A program made the translations under genes and the position numbers. Shown here piece by piece: positions 25,627 through 38,531 of a DNA stretch of 64,000 nucleotides (the stretch's first letter is position 1; every line of letters begins with the position of its first letter). Source of the DNA: Dermanyssus gallinae (Eukaryota; Arthropoda; Arachnida; Mesostigmata; Dermanyssidae); contig QVRM01001397.1 in NCBI GenBank assembly GCA_003439945.1, forward strand, positions 274,368 through 338,367, given 5' to 3'. The notes below the pieces were generated by a model. The model ran no database searches. It saw only the letters and a program-made list of their open reading frames with translations, and was not told where the DNA came from.

Positions 25627-27459
25627 CCCGGTTATATTATAAATAGTTAATCTTGCTGTGGTCCAGCCTAGAGGTATCCAGAGCTTCTCTACACTTGAAA
25701 AAAGAGCAAGCCTCCGATGAACAGCGACGACTGCAGTGCACCTAAACCCGATCAGGGACCTTAGGAGGATTTGCCCTACCCAGATACTGTAGGCTGTCCT
25801 GAAGCATGTCTATAAGGACGCATGTTGCGACGTTCAGCATAATCGTCTACCGCCTACCTACCGCGTAATACAACAGCTTGATGTTGCTTTGAATTTGCTG
25901 GATCTATCAGCTCAAAGACGACTAGTCCATACGCACGATGGCCTCTCGAACTCACACACTCGAGGCTCTGAACCAGGCTGAGCGAAGGACGCTTCCTTCG
26001 GTTGATCACTCTGTTGCCAAATGCAAAGCGCGTCAATGATGACGAACACATGAGTGCAGTTCATTAAATGGGAGAAAACAAACATCACGGGCAGTATACT
26101 ACGTTGAAAGCTCGAAAGCTATGCTGTCGTTTGTTTTGTTGTCATTGTTGTTGTTTTTGTTACTGTTGTTGTTATTGCTCTAGGTGCTGGTGGTGATGAT
26201 GATGTTAGTATAGTTCTGTTGTTGTTGTTGTTGTTGTTGCTGTTGCTACTGCTGCATCTGCCGATGCTAAAGCGTTGCCCTTCTGCCAGAGTTTTTCTTT
26301 TTCGCATCTGATTCTCTTGCTCGAAACAAGAAAGCCAAAGAAGTCGTTTCGCTCGAATTTCCCAAAGTTATTGCAGTCACATAACTCAAATGTCTCTCTC
26401 TCTCTTTCCCTTTATCTCCCCCTCTCTTTTTTCGGCCTACGTGCTCTTCTGATTGATCGCTGACCGACAGGAAAAAGGCTGCTTGGATATATACAGCAGG
26501 TCCTGCATAGGCTGTCATGCATATGCTGTGGCAGCCGGCTTCGCGCCATCCTTTGATTTCCACTGTGTTGTCGTCGTCGTCGTCGTCGCAGTGTCTCTTC
26601 TTCTTTCTGCTCTCCGCTGCCGAGATTCGTCTTGATTGTTGCCGCCGCCCGCGCCGGATTCGCGTGGGACGTTGAAAGCTCGAAAGCCAGCTTTTGACAA
26701 ACTCTGGAACGCGAAAGCTCCGCTCGACAGCCCGTTTTGTCCCCATCCGCCTCACCAACAAACAGACTCATCGTCTCCTAGCCAGCCAGCATGCCAATAG
26801 CAGCAGGGTCTTGGCCGAGTCGGGACGCGCGGTGTACGCGAATCATTTCTACCCTGTCTCTTCCAGTTTGTGCCCTGGCCAGCCGCCTGCGAGAGCCGGC
26901 ATTCATGCACGCACGCGCTAAGCCGATGACATTTAAAGCCATCGCCACGCTACCATGCGTTCACACACACACGCCGAAGATTAGGGCCCCTCTTTCGCGT
27001 TCGGTGGTGCTAGACGACGACGAAGGCGACGATCGTCAGCCTGCATTCGTTTATTAAGAAGAAAGTAAAACTGCACGTGAATTTCTGTTATGATTGACTA
27101 CGACGACAATTGCGACCAATTACCTTTGCAATTGAATCTTTTCCCGAAAACTCACGCACCTAGCGGCGGGATACCGACACTGTAAAACGGTCAGAGCTCG
27201 CGCGGCCTACTCCGGGTGGCCTAACTCCGTTTACCTTTCGAATAAGTCATCTTCTAGCGTCTAATGGTCTAAATCTAACGGCCGTTTTCCAGCTTTAGTT
27301 GCTTAGTCTGAGTGAGTTGGTGCTGTCCACTACGTAGTTACGTAATTGGCCAAAGTAAATGTTCAGGATATTTTTTTGTTCAGTGCAAACGACGACGCCA
27401 AACGAATTTTAACTGATCACTTTTGTGTCCTTCTGTTTTGCTGCTTTCTTTGTTTGCAG
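18203..27459 (+). other. ci intron between exons A and B
   Basis: 9.3 kb from GTAAGC to TTTGTTTGCAG. Contents seen: TA arrays at about 19943-19974, 24224-24262 and 25580-25625; GTT-rich blocks at 21550-21780, 24410-24550 and 26130-26255; a CAA block at 23330-23490; a 13-base G run at 21953-21965; and a GC-richer island at 19985-20950 with long open frames on both strands. No confident gene. Confidence 0.7.
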
Positions 27460-27617
27460 CTTGCCGTCGTCTCCGGAACTGGCATTCCAGCAGGCGGCCA
27501 TGGGCGCAATGGGGGCCCGGTCCCCATACCGCCTCTCGCCGTATCTCGACCAGCTCTACAATCCATTCGCTGGAGGCTCGCCGCTTATGACGGTACTCAG
27601 CCCTCTCGACCCTCGAA
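27460..27617 (+). CDS. ci: ci/GLI exon B
   Basis: A 158-bp exon flanked by TTTGTTTGCAG and GTAAGTACT. It encodes LPSSPELAFQQAAMGAMGAR, then SPYRLSPYLDQLYNPFAGG, then SPLMTVLSPLDPR. The second and third pieces correspond to the GLI block that reads [20 protein letters not shown] and RGLSPTD in vertebrates. Phase is 2 at the left (completing Gly with exon A) and 1 at the right. Third codon positions are mostly G or C, unlike the flanking intron. A TA array starts 18 bp after the exon. Identification rests on order, spacing and phase as much as on identity. Confidence 0.85.
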
Positions 27618-27992
27618 GTAAGTACTGAGTTTCTTAATATATATATATATATATATATCAGAACGCCTACAATCAATCCATATGTAAGGCATAATGTTTG
27701 TCTTGTCTGACCCTATCTCCGATCCTAGGTCACCTTCTATAAGTTCACCTTCTATTATTTGTATGTTTGGCTGCCTCCTACATTGCCCACTTTTGTATTT
27801 TGGTTTCTCGGTAATCTCGGAAATCGATATATTGATCGATTGATTGATTCGTTAATTGATCCACCTGGTTTGCGTTTGAAATGTTCTTTTCTGCCTAGAT
27901 ATGAGTTTTTCTTTTTCTCCTCTCGTTTCGTGTTTCCTCTTGAATTTTGTGTATTTTCTACCCTTGGCTTTCGTCTATATTTACCGCTCTCG

Positions 27993-28040
<48 letters not shown>

Positions 28041-28045
28041 CCTTA

Positions 28046-28476
28046 GTACGGCGAGGGCGTTAGTTTACGTCCAGCTCGAGTATTTATCAAGGCGGAAGGG
28101 CCAACGTACGTAATGGTCAAACAGGACTTTCTTGGTGCATTCGACACTATTTGCAGAGACTTATTTCAGCAGGAAGTGGAATAGAAGGGCCCATCCCATT
28201 TATTATCGTTCTGTCTGGTAAGGAACCAACCCCCGCTGTTGTCTTGTTGACCGGATGGCGCCCATCATCTCCGCGCCGGTCTCCAGTCTCCCATAAGCTC
28301 TTAACTTGACAAACAAACTCACTGAATCATTGACTTTGCTACTACCACTACTACTACTAACCCTACCATTTGTAAAGATCGCTTACACTATTGTGGTCGT
28401 TAGTATTATTATTATTATTATTTTCCCTTTTTTCGATCAGTTCCAGTGTGCCGGCTGGTTACGTTGTTATGCTGCT
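28046..28476. repeat. 430-bp dispersed repeat, copy 1
   Basis: Runs from GTACGGCGAGGGCGTTAG to GGTTACGTTGTTATGCTGCT and matches 29817-30246 almost base for base; differences are single substitutions and small indels in TAC and TTA runs. It is bracketed by TA arrays and followed by a SINE. No protein motif, no terminal inverted repeats. Confidence 0.92.
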
Positions 28477-28493
28477 TATATATATATATATAC

Positions 28494-28673
28494 ACCGAGC
28501 AAGGTGGCTTAGTGGCAAAGCCTTTGCCTTGCATTCGGGAGGACTGGGTTCGAGACCCAGACCGGCCACTCTTAAATTGGTTTGCATGGTTTCCAATTTA
28601 GACAAGGCAAATGCCGGAGTGGAGTAAGCTTAGCCATGACATGAAAAATCCGTACACGGGCAATTGCCTTACG

Positions 28674-28706
<33 letters not shown>
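28494..28706 (+). mobile_element. tRNA-derived SINE, family 1, copy 1
   Basis: Starts ACCGAGCAAGG, with an intact A box TGGCTTAGTGG (28505-28515) and B box GGTTCGAGACC (28547-28557), the spacing of an internal RNA polymerase III promoter. A body of about 110 bp of non-tRNA sequence follows, ending in TTACG and a 33-base A tail (28674-28706). The long A tail suggests a fairly recent insertion. TA arrays lie directly on both sides. Confidence 0.93.
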
Positions 28707-28710
<4 letters not shown>

Positions 28711-29816
28711 CATATATATATATATTATTTTTAATCCCTGATTTTCTGCATTTATCGTATCGATGTGTTCGATCTTTGTCGCGTTCACGGTTCTTTCTTC
28801 CACACATCAGCTAGCTAAGCGGCTTCGTGCCTCGTTGTCGCCTCGAGGGTCGTTTAATAATGACGGCACGGATGATGATGATGGTGTAAGTGGTCTGACT
28901 ACTACTACTACTAGATCAGTGTGTTGAACTCGCATATGTCAGATAGGAAGACAGCGCGTATCGTGTCCGCGCTGAACCGTTGCTAGCGGCACCGCTTATC
29001 GTCGCCGTCACTACCGATCGCCGCGATACGATGATACCGTTCACGTATTCGTGGAATTGGACAGAAAGCAGTTGAGTTTGATTCTCGATTGTTGTTCCCG
29101 TGACCACGTCGGCGGTCAACCGATCTCGCCAGTCGCCGCATAGTTGTTATGATTATTGTTGCTGTTGTTGTTGTATAATTATTATTGTTGCTGTTGTCAA
29201 TGCAGCTGCGGCTATAGTTACAATTGTTGTTGTTTTTTGCTGCCGCTTGTGTCGATGCCACATGCTGCCACTGTGACCCTTTGAGTTAAGTGTCGCTTGT
29301 TAGGTGCGACTCTGACTAATGCATATTTATACATTGCCATCGCCTAAGTCATCGTTTTTTGCCTGTTAGGCACTGCTGTTTCCAGCAAATGGTTGTGGTG
29401 ACATATTGTTGAAGTTTTAATGTTACTCCTTGTGTTGTTGCTGTTGTTGCTGTTGTCGTTGTTGATGGCGTCTCCGTCGGTTGGTGTTGACGTGGTCGTT
29501 ATTATTGTTGTCGTTGACATCATTATTGTCGTTTATTTGTTTGTTAATCTTGATTTTGTTACAGCCATACTTCTGGAGGTAGACGCGCTACCACTGAAAC
29601 AAAAAAAAGTCGATCCTAGTGGTAGCAGACGCTGCTGCAGCGGCAAGTTACCAATTCTCCGACGCCAATTTCTCTTTAATGAATGCCGTTCTCGTTATAA
29701 TCACCGAAGACACCCTCCCGATGAAGCACCACAAGCAGATAGAGAGCATAGAAACTGCTATATAGATCATATTTACCTGCTGTAGAAGTCACACCAGATC
29801 GGCGTAGCAGTTAAGG

Positions 29817-30246
29817 GTACGGCGAGCGCGTCAGTTTACGTCCAGCTCGAGTATTTATCAAGGCGGAAGGGCCAACGTACGTAATAGTCAAACAGGACTT
29901 TCTTGGTGCATTCGACACTATTTGCAGAGACTTATTTCAGCAGGAAGTGGAATAGAAGGTCCCATCCCATTTATTATCATTCTGTCTGGTAAGGAACCAC
30001 CCCGCTGTTGTCTTGTTGACCGGATGGCGCCCATCAATCTCCGCGCCGGTCTCCAGTCTCCCGTGAGCTCTTAACTTGACAAGCAAACTCACTGAATCAT
30101 TGACTTTGCTACTACCACTACTAACCCTACCATTTGTAAAGATCGCTTACACTATTGTGGTCGTTAATATCATTATTATTATTATTATTATTTTCCCTAT
30201 TTTCGATCAGTTCCAGTGTGCCGGCTGGTTACGTAGTTATGCTGCT
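29817..30246. repeat. 430-bp dispersed repeat, copy 2
   Basis: Second copy of the 28046-28476 element in the same orientation, 1,771 bp downstream. Here the right end is followed by ordinary sequence (ACTGGGCATCC), not by TA and a SINE, which fixes the element's right boundary at GCTGCT. Confidence 0.92.
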
Positions 30247-33200
30247 ACTGGGCATCCCCGTTGTGGTGCTGGGTAGATACTCGTATGTAGCCTATGGCGA
30301 CCGCCCAGCCGCAGTTTGCGGGGATGGCTTTCTATCTACATTGTTGGTATTGTCATTGTTCTTGGTGTTTTGTCGTTGTTGTTGTTGTTGCTGTTGTGGT
30401 TAGTGCTACCGTTTTTAACGTAGTTGGTGGGCATCTTTGTATCGTACTTGCTGTTGTTATTGATGCTACACCACTAGTTGTGTTCGATGGTTTCGTCTTC
30501 TTTCTGCTTCTCGGTGTTCTTCTTGCTTTTCTTCTTCTTCTTCTTCTTCTTCTTCTTCGACTTCTTCTGTTGTTAGGCTCCGATGTTATTTGAGCCAACT
30601 GTACATGTTTGTGGTTTGGTCAGACAGAACGATTAGAGGATGTTGTTATAACTGAGAAACAACATAGGGCTTGAGAGATAGAAGGCAAGTTACGACAAAA
30701 ACATGCGATATCATATATATATATATATATCTAGTATGCATCTAGTAAACATGTGGAGATTGGATGAAACGTCGGATGATGGAGTTAGCGGAACTGGCCA
30801 GTGCGGTTACGGTGAGGCAGTGATGCTGCTGCTCGCGTTCGTTGTCTGGAGACGTAGGATTTTGCCGTTTGCATTCTGACCGCACTCCTCGCCGCTGTGG
30901 TTGACTGATTCGTTGGACTTGCGGGACTCGCGCAGGAGACCGTTGGTTGAGGGACGGCATCGGGGGGGGGGGGGGGAGGACTGGAGATCAGCGGGGGAGG
31001 GAGGGGGGTGGACAAAGGGTAAATGCCTTCTTTTTCTTCCACTTCTTTTTTTCTTATTTTTTCTTCTCTCTCTCTCTCTCTCTCTACGTTCTTCTCCGTT
31101 CTCTCACGTCTCTCGACTTGGCTTGGCGAGTCAAAAGCCACAAAAAGCGTCCGTATAAGCGGCGGCGGCGGCGGCGACCACTATAGCTTGTCGTGAGTCG
31201 GTCAGTTCGTTGGGCAAATGATAATGATAATAATGTTGATGGTGATTCGGTCGGTGAGCTGACCACAAATGCCACAACGAAAGCTTAACGGTGGTGGACT
31301 GCAGCGTCAGGAGCAGCACCACCAGGGACAACAACAACAACCAATACCAACAATAACAGTAACAACACAATCTATACTATTATAATTATCATGAATAACA
31401 GAAACGACGACGACGACAACAACAGCAAAACAATAACAACGTCCACTGCAACAGGCTTGACAAGAAAGAAGAAGAAGAAGAAGACACATCGTATAAAAAG
31501 TCGTCGCTTGGCGAGACAACTCGGTGCTTCTAAATAAACTAGCTATACTGCCACAACTATTTCTAGTCTTAAAACCGCAACAACAATAACAATAACAACA
31601 ACAATGCTTTATGCTGCTACCCGCATAACGCAACCAAGCAATCGGCCACTGAGTTAACGAAACGGCGATCAGCGTCGTCGACTACAAGCAACAATAACAA
31701 TAACAAAAAAATAGATATTCTGCACTCGAGACATTACAGAGAGAGAGAGAGAGTCGCAACCTGTCTGCAGGCGGCGACGAAGAGCTCGGTGACAGCACTG
31801 GCATAGAGTTTCATCTTCGCGTTAAAAGTAGCCTATCGAGTACACTGCTGGTTACCGTGCCGAAATCCGTTTTCAGGCCGTTACGGACGGTTCTTGCTGT
31901 AGGGGGTCCCACAACAGCAAGAGCAACCAATGAAAAGTATTAGCTATAGTAGTGAGAATAGAGTCACATGGTATAATACGATGTGACGGCGTGGTCTGGG
32001 GGGGGGGGGTGGTTAGTGAGCCAGTCATATTAGTTGTCATCTACCGGGGGTGGCCGGTTCGATCCCTTTCATTTTCGAACGCAGCCGGAGAAGTTTTGCA
32101 AAAACGCTAGAAAAAGAGAGTGAAATGAAGCATTGAATCCTGGATAGTAAAAAGAGTTGGAGTAAAGTTGTATCTAGGCGAAATGCGAAAAACTATCTTT
32201 TACCGGGCCTTTCGGGGTACTTACTTAAGATGAGGTCAACCGGGGGTCACACACACACACACACATACAAGCTGGGGGTACAGCGTCAACGCAAATGTCT
32301 TCTCTATCCCGTGAAATTCTTTCTCTTACTACTGATCATATGTCACATACTATAAGATATGAAGGCTGCTGGTAGGTCGTTTTTTTTCGGTCGTTTTCGA
32401 ACAGTCGATTTTGATGTGAATGTGTCAATACGCTGCTTTAAGTTGAGCTTCGTTCTCTACGTCCACCATGGCACGTCGCTGTCTCCACCGTCCGTGTTTC
32501 ATTCGTCAGTTCCCCGGTACGCACAACTTGTGCAGTATTCGGATTTCGTGGGCGTTAACCTGCCAGCCATGTATTTCTACCGGATCGACGGAGGCCGTAT
32601 CACGACGTAACGAAAGGGTGTGTGAATTCGCGTAGAAGTGCTACGCTACCCTCATGAAGAGATGGCAGATTCGATGTAGACACCGACCAAGGCAGCGGCC
32701 GCGGTGGGGGTGTCGTCATCGTTAGACACCTGAAGGCGTCGCTCGTTACCCCGTTGATCCCTTCCGCCGTTCTGCCGCTCTTTGCCGCCTCTTTACCTCA
32801 GTGAAGTCATCAGTAGTAGAGAGTAGTCAACCTTCGTCGGAATAATGGTACTCGTCAGACTCTTCGGTCTGATTGGTACTCGTGAAGTGTGATTACGTAT
32901 CCGACAAGACGCCACGACGCGTGCGCACACCGCATCGTCTTCGCATCACCGTCATCGTCATCACCATCATCGTCATCATGGCACAACATGCACCATATCA
33001 GCCGAACGATATGCATCATGAATATCTGTGGAGTGTGGGAATGAGCACTTTCAGTGACGAAACCCGCCGATCCCCACAGATGCACCACTTCTGCGGTTGC
33101 TACGGCAACTTCTGTTATGTTCCTAACCTTCCCCTTCAACCCCGTCAACAACTGTGACTTCTGCTGTTGCTACTGGCTGTACGGAACGGAGCTGAACGGT

Positions 33201-34387
33201 TGGTGCCCCCATTTCGCGCGCCCCTGTGTGGGTGGTGTGTTTCATTTGCATATCCGAGTCAGTCTTTCGATGCGCTCTCTTCTTCTGGCCGTTCCACGTT
33301 TTCGTTGTCGCCTCGCCGTCGGGGTATCGTCGTCGTCGTCGTCGTCATCATCGCCGAGGTCCTCGGTTGCATCGCCTGCCAGTCACGATTTTTGAAATGA
33401 TGTTTTAATACCAACACAGCATTCTTGGCGGTGGCGGCAACAACAACAGCAACAACAACGGGTGTCGGTTGTCGCCTGCCTGGTCGTCAGCCAGCGGCAA
33501 GAGGGCGGTGGTAGTGATCACATAGCCCTTATCCTCTGATCGGTACAGTTCGACGGCCTCTGTTGGCGGACGGATCGAGTTGATCGGTCTGTGGTCGTCC
33601 ATTTGGTCGTTCGCTCACTCGGCACAATCGGTGTAGACGACAGCTACTGGATCTAGCGAGAGAGGTCTCGTTTTCGATCTGGACACAGATCTAGAGCGAA
33701 AGAGAGCTACTTTCCCGCGTGCGCTTCTGGACGCTCGGGAAAGTAGGACGAAAGTAGGACGCCACGGCAAGTTCGGCATGGCTGACCCCGATACTCGTGC
33801 GCGTCATGTTTTCCTGAGGATCCTGCCTTGTTGTTGGGTTGTTGGTGTTGTTGTTGACGATTAGAGGTCTCGGACGAACCTCGAACGAACGAACCTGGCC
33901 TTACTAATCAGGCGGTGAAGTGTTGGCGAAGATCCGCCTCGTCCGCTTGTGTTGGAAGAAGATGCAGGCACTGCTGGCAACTTTCGAAGGCCGTTCTGGT
34001 CGGCCTTCTTTCTTTTTTTCTGGCCGCCTGTGGCTCGGATTGCCGTATCCCATGTCTCGTTGGCTCTGATCGGCAACACGGATAAAGCGGGCCGCCGGAA
34101 GGCGAACCATTCTGGCCTGGTCCAGACGTTGCATTGGTCTCGAGGCGTTTGGGCACGTGCGCTACTAACTTTTAGCAGTTAGTTTCTCGACATTTGGTCG
34201 CGACGTGTCGGCGACGGCATCCGAACTGCCATTATGACGGTGCCCAACGAGGCGATAGTTGACTACTAGTTAGATATTGGTCCGTTTGTCTGAGATTTGT
34301 ATGTAAAGGAACACACGACATGACCGTGTAGAGTCTCTCAAAGGGCACAGGATCCTCACAATAATAAAGACGAATAATGGAGGCTTG

Positions 34388-34449
<62 letters not shown>
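34388..34449. repeat. (TTA)n microsatellite
   Basis: About 20 uninterrupted TTA units. The complementary (TAA)n array at 35876-35909 lies 1.4 kb downstream in the same intron. Confidence 0.97.
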
Positions 34450-35003
34450 CAAAAACATAAATTCAGCAATATTGCACAAATACACACTTAATACAATTAC
34501 GTAAATACACAATCTTTCACACGGAACTAACGTCGAACAACGTACGTCAGCCCTGCAACTAACCGCAATTGTTGATTAAAAAAGTGTCATATGCCAAGAC
34601 CATAGCGTGTTCTGCGTTTACTGTAGTCGGGACGCGATGTAACGTTTTCATCAGAGTAGCGAATGATTTCGTCAGTTATTCAGACTAGTTCGCCTCAGTG
34701 TTCGCTCTCTCTATGTCTCTATTTCTTTCTTTCTCTCTTCTTCTACTCTCCTCGAGCATTTTCGCTTGGCGCCGATGGCGCTGTGAAAGTACTACAGACT
34801 TGAAGCAAGCAAGGGCAGATGTTCCCAAGGAGGGGGGGGAGGGGGCGGGGGGCAGAATCAAGCAGAAGCTCCACTGGGCTTTCTACGGCTAGGCTAGGGT
34901 GTCCGATCTTCAGCAGCGTCGCTTTTCGGCCTTGCCTTCTTTTTCACCTTTTTAGCCTCCCTCTCTCTCCCTCCCTCTCCCTCCCTCCCTCTCCTCTTCC
35001 CCC

Positions 35004-35081
<78 letters not shown>

Positions 35082-35875
35082 ACTTCTCCTTCCATCATTT
35101 ACGTCGTACTTAACGCTGGTTCAAAAAAAGCCAGCAGCACAAAGCACGTTTACCCGTAACAGCAGTAGCAGCGGCAGCAGCAGGTTCTCGACAAGACTAG
35201 AGATTACAATGACAGCAACAACAGCAACAAACGACAACAACAACAACAAATGGCAACAACAGCAACAACGAGTCGTGAGCAAAAAATCAGAAAACCGCTG
35301 GCTAGTAGTTTTCATGGCAGAGTAGCAGATATGATTATCGCGACGTCATGCGAAAATTAAGTGTTACAATTTGTTCACGTCAAAAATCGAGCAGCGCTCA
35401 GCGTTGGGACGCTCGCCTGTTTGTTCGTTGGAACAACCATCATGCCATGAGAACAACAGGACAAGCGACGGCAGCAACAACAACACCAACAATATCATAG
35501 GCGACAATACACAACAACAACAACAACAACAACAACAATGATAATACAGGCAGCAACAACAACGACGAACAATAATTATAATAACACCAAATTAATTACG
35601 GCAAAAGCAACAACAGCAACCACTGCAGCAGCAGAGACAAGAGCTGTAGAACTGTAGAACCACGAAGGAACAGCACAAACAACAACAACAGCAAGAATAT
35701 TGACGAGAACAATAATAACAACAACTGCGACGACGAAGACAACAACAACAACAGCAACAACACAACAATTTTGCAGTGAAATAAGGCCAGTGCACCGTTA
35801 TCGATTGTGATCAAACCAATAAGGAATGAAGGTGTCTTCAAACTATTGTTACAGAGTCTACAGCGTAAAATGTCG

Positions 35876-35876
35876 C

Positions 35877-35909
<33 letters not shown>
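35876..35909. repeat. (TAA)n microsatellite
   Basis: About 11 TAA units, complementary to the TTA array at 34388. Confidence 0.95.
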
Positions 35910-36180
35910 GGAAATCGCTAGCGGCTTTTAGAACACTTCCCCTGCGGTTGACGCTGTCCATGAGGATACCAGCACGGTTGCTGGTTGGAACCATTAGTTG
36001 TTTACTACTAATTAGCTTGCTTGCTTTAAAAAAACAACGCTATAAAGCTTAAACTAATAGAAACCAGCATACGATCCCAACGCGTGGAGAACAGCTTGTG
36101 CGCAAGAATCGGAGCAACGACGCGACCGACAAGGATAAATGGCATAGCGCCATGAACATCCAACGAGACAACAATAACAA

Positions 36181-36234
36181 CAGTCATGACCATAACAACA
36201 ACAACAACAGTCATGACCATAACAACAACAACAA
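36181..36234. repeat. 27-bp tandem duplication in a CAA block
   Basis: Two identical units beginning CAGTCATGACCATAACAA, each ending in CAA repeats. Local slippage duplication. Confidence 0.9.
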
Positions 36235-36534
36235 CAGCGGTGGCTAACACGACAACAACAAACACATCTTTCACTACCTTTTCACTAATCGAGTGCCAGT
36301 GCCGGTTTTCCCCGTGCACATTTTGGTCTTTTAACTTGTGTACAAACAATAATAGCATAGCCGACGGGACGGAATGGCGGTGATGGCGGCCAGCAACTCT
36401 GGCATATTAATTACGAGCTCAATCCCAGCGCCATACATTCTGCCATTTCAATGCGGCCTTGCTTAAGCTGCGCAGGCTTGGGTAAAAGTTGTGGAAACAA
36501 ATTCTAAAAAGCAATGACAAGTTAATAAGTGGCA

Positions 36535-36570
<36 letters not shown>

Positions 36571-36573
<3 letters not shown>

Positions 36574-36761
36574 GAGCAAGATGGCTTAGTGGCAAAGCCT
36601 TTGCCTTGCATTCGGGAGGCTTGGGTTCGAGACCCAGACCGGCCACTCTTAACTTAGTTTGCATGGGTTCCAATTTAGACTAGGTAAATGCCGGAGTGGA
36701 TCAAAAATCATCAGCTATGAAATGAAAAAAACGTACACGGCCATTAATCTTACGAAAAAAA
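36571..36761 (+). mobile_element. tRNA-derived SINE, family 1, copy 2
   Basis: Colinear with the 28494 copy: ACCGAGCAAGATGG head, A box TGGCTTAGTGG (36582-36592), B box GGTTCGAGACC (36624-36634), and a body ending TTACG plus a short A run. The head directly follows a 30-bp TA array. It ends 185 bp before the acceptor of ci exon C, on the same strand. Confidence 0.92.
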
Positions 36762-36946
36762 TATCCATTTGGTGTTATCCCTTGAAATTCTTTGCCTTTT
36801 GCATAACTTATTTAAAATCGCATTAATATTTGCCTGTTTTAAATCGAAGAAAGCCAAATAATACCTTCGATTAGCGGATACTGCCTACTTCACAGACTGC
36901 CTGTACTAACTCTAACGCTTGTTTTGTTGTTCCTTCGCCTTTGCAG

Positions 36947-37039
36947 ATGTATCGGTGGCGCAGCATATGGATTACCTGCAACAAATGCAAGCCGCTCTTG
37001 CCCAGCAGAGAGCCAGCCTTCAGCAATCGGCGAGCGACG
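36947..37039 (+). CDS. ci: ci/GLI exon C
   Basis: A 93-bp exon between CCTTTGCAG and GTAAGG. It completes Asn from exon B and encodes VSVAQHMDYLQQMQAALAQQ, then RASLQQSASD. This fits the GLI segment VSPAEYYHQMALLTGQ that follows the LSP-D block in vertebrates; HMDYL also resembles the HMEYLHAM segment a little further on. It is a Gln-rich, probably helical stretch. Both ends are phase 1, so skipping this exon would keep the frame. Confidence 0.82.
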
Positions 37040-37538
37040 GTAAGGGTCGGCTGGATTTGACTTGATTAGATTCGCTATTCGAAGCAGTGTAGTGTTTACG
37101 TGCTCCCTTACGGCATGGCCTTATGCCTCGTTTTGATGACATTGCGTCGCTTACGAACGAATTCACTTAGACACAAATGTACATTTATTTATACATATGT
37201 GCGTATACACGCGAACGTAGTAGGCATATTACTACGAACACGGCTCGCATGACTCTTAAGGAGGTGCTGTGTGCGATTGAACCTTGACATTTGTTGTTAA
37301 TTAGCTTGACCAACTCGTCAATGCGACAGTCAGTCTCGCACAAAAAAGAAACCCGCACTCGGGAAATTCGAGTCGGCTCACGTTGGCCTTCTGAAAAGAC
37401 AAAATGATAAATAATGTTATGGGTGATCATAACGAAATCGTTTACAAACGGACTAGATACTGTTAGTTACGACCGCTGGAGTTGTCCAAGTGGGCTTTAG
37501 CTCTAATACCGCAGTATGATTTGTTTTTCCCTTTTTGT

Positions 37539-37541
<3 letters not shown>

Positions 37542-37615
<74 letters not shown>
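37542..37615. repeat. (TA)n microsatellite
   Basis: About 74 bp of TA with one AATA interruption. Confidence 0.97.
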
Positions 37616-37616
<1 letters not shown>

Positions 37617-38444
37617 CATGTTTCTTTTTTACATTCGCACACGTTCCTTGAAAAAACACTCTACGAGATGGAGTTGAGTTTGTTCTGCTTTCTGCTTTGA
37701 ACCGAGCGCGCTCCTAAGATGGGCAACCATGCTTTCCTATGCTGTATGATACTGTCGTAAAATGTCGCTTCGCGGCTCCTCGACGTTGGCGTTGCATTAC
37801 AATGCTTCTTCTCTGCATGCAGACAACAGCAGCAGCGATAACAACAACAAGAACAACAACAAAAACAATAACAAAACAACAACGGCAACGGCAACGACAA
37901 CAACAACATCAACAGCAACAAAAACAACAACGGCAATGTAGAAGCGGTCGTGTTTATTTGTTCTTGTCCGGATTACACCCGGCTGGCCGGCCGACCAAAC
38001 AAACAAACAATCAACTAACCAACCGACCAACCGACCCACCATCCGGTGTCTATCCACTTTAGAACGACAAAAACGCAATAAGTAATAGTCATTGTAGTCC
38101 GAGTCTTGTAATAGTCAATGTAGTCGTCCGACTGTGAGTCTGCAAAAGCGGTCGTTTCAACGCCTGTATCTATCTAAGCGTGTGTGTGTGTGTGTGGCTG
38201 TACGCTTACAAGTGTTTACATAGTAAGTAGACTTTGGAGGCGTAGTAATGGCGCTAGCAGCATCGTTCATCGCACTCTGCACCGTCCTACCAGCTAACCA
38301 CCACAGCGTGCCCTGCCCAAGGAGAAACAGGGCTAGACGGAGCACACGGAACAGCCAGACAAACAGAGATAGGCCGAGTTTGCTTTGTTTCATCGGTCAT
38401 CAACCACCACCACCAGCAGTAGCACAGTTTATGCTGTTTGCATT

Positions 38445-38531
38445 AGGAGATGTTGTTCGTATAATTGTAGGAGATGCTATTCCTATGATTAAGCGAGATG
38501 TTTCGTATGATTAAGGGGGAGATGTTTCGTT
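38445..38531. repeat. Degenerate 22-24-bp tandem repeat
   Basis: Three to four units of the pattern GGAGATG(T/C)...CGTATGATTAA. The GC-rich patch that follows (to about 38880) has long open minus-strand frames with no recognised motif. Confidence 0.7.

Larger units (their letters stand above)
27618..36946 (+). other. ci intron between exons B and C
   Basis: 9.3 kb from GTAAGT to CCTTTGCAG. Holds both copies of the 430-bp repeat, two SINE family 1 copies, TTA and TAA arrays, TA arrays (28005-28038, 30713-30730, 35035-35078), CAA-rich blocks at 31315-31700 and 35210-35770, and G runs at 30962-30976 and 31998-32009. A B-box-like GGTTCGATCC at about 32056 lacks a partner A box. No second gene seen. 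Confidence 0.7.

Noticed and set aside
28494..28566. Possible tRNA gene (A and B boxes)
   Set aside because: It does not fold into a full cloverleaf by eye, is followed by a shared body and A tail, and recurs twice: a SINE head.
32020..32075. B-box-like GGTTCGATCC
   Set aside because: No A box at the right spacing and no match to either SINE body.
32359..32610. 83-codon frame in the exon B-C intron
   Set aside because: Length expected by chance in 64 kb; no family similarity seen.
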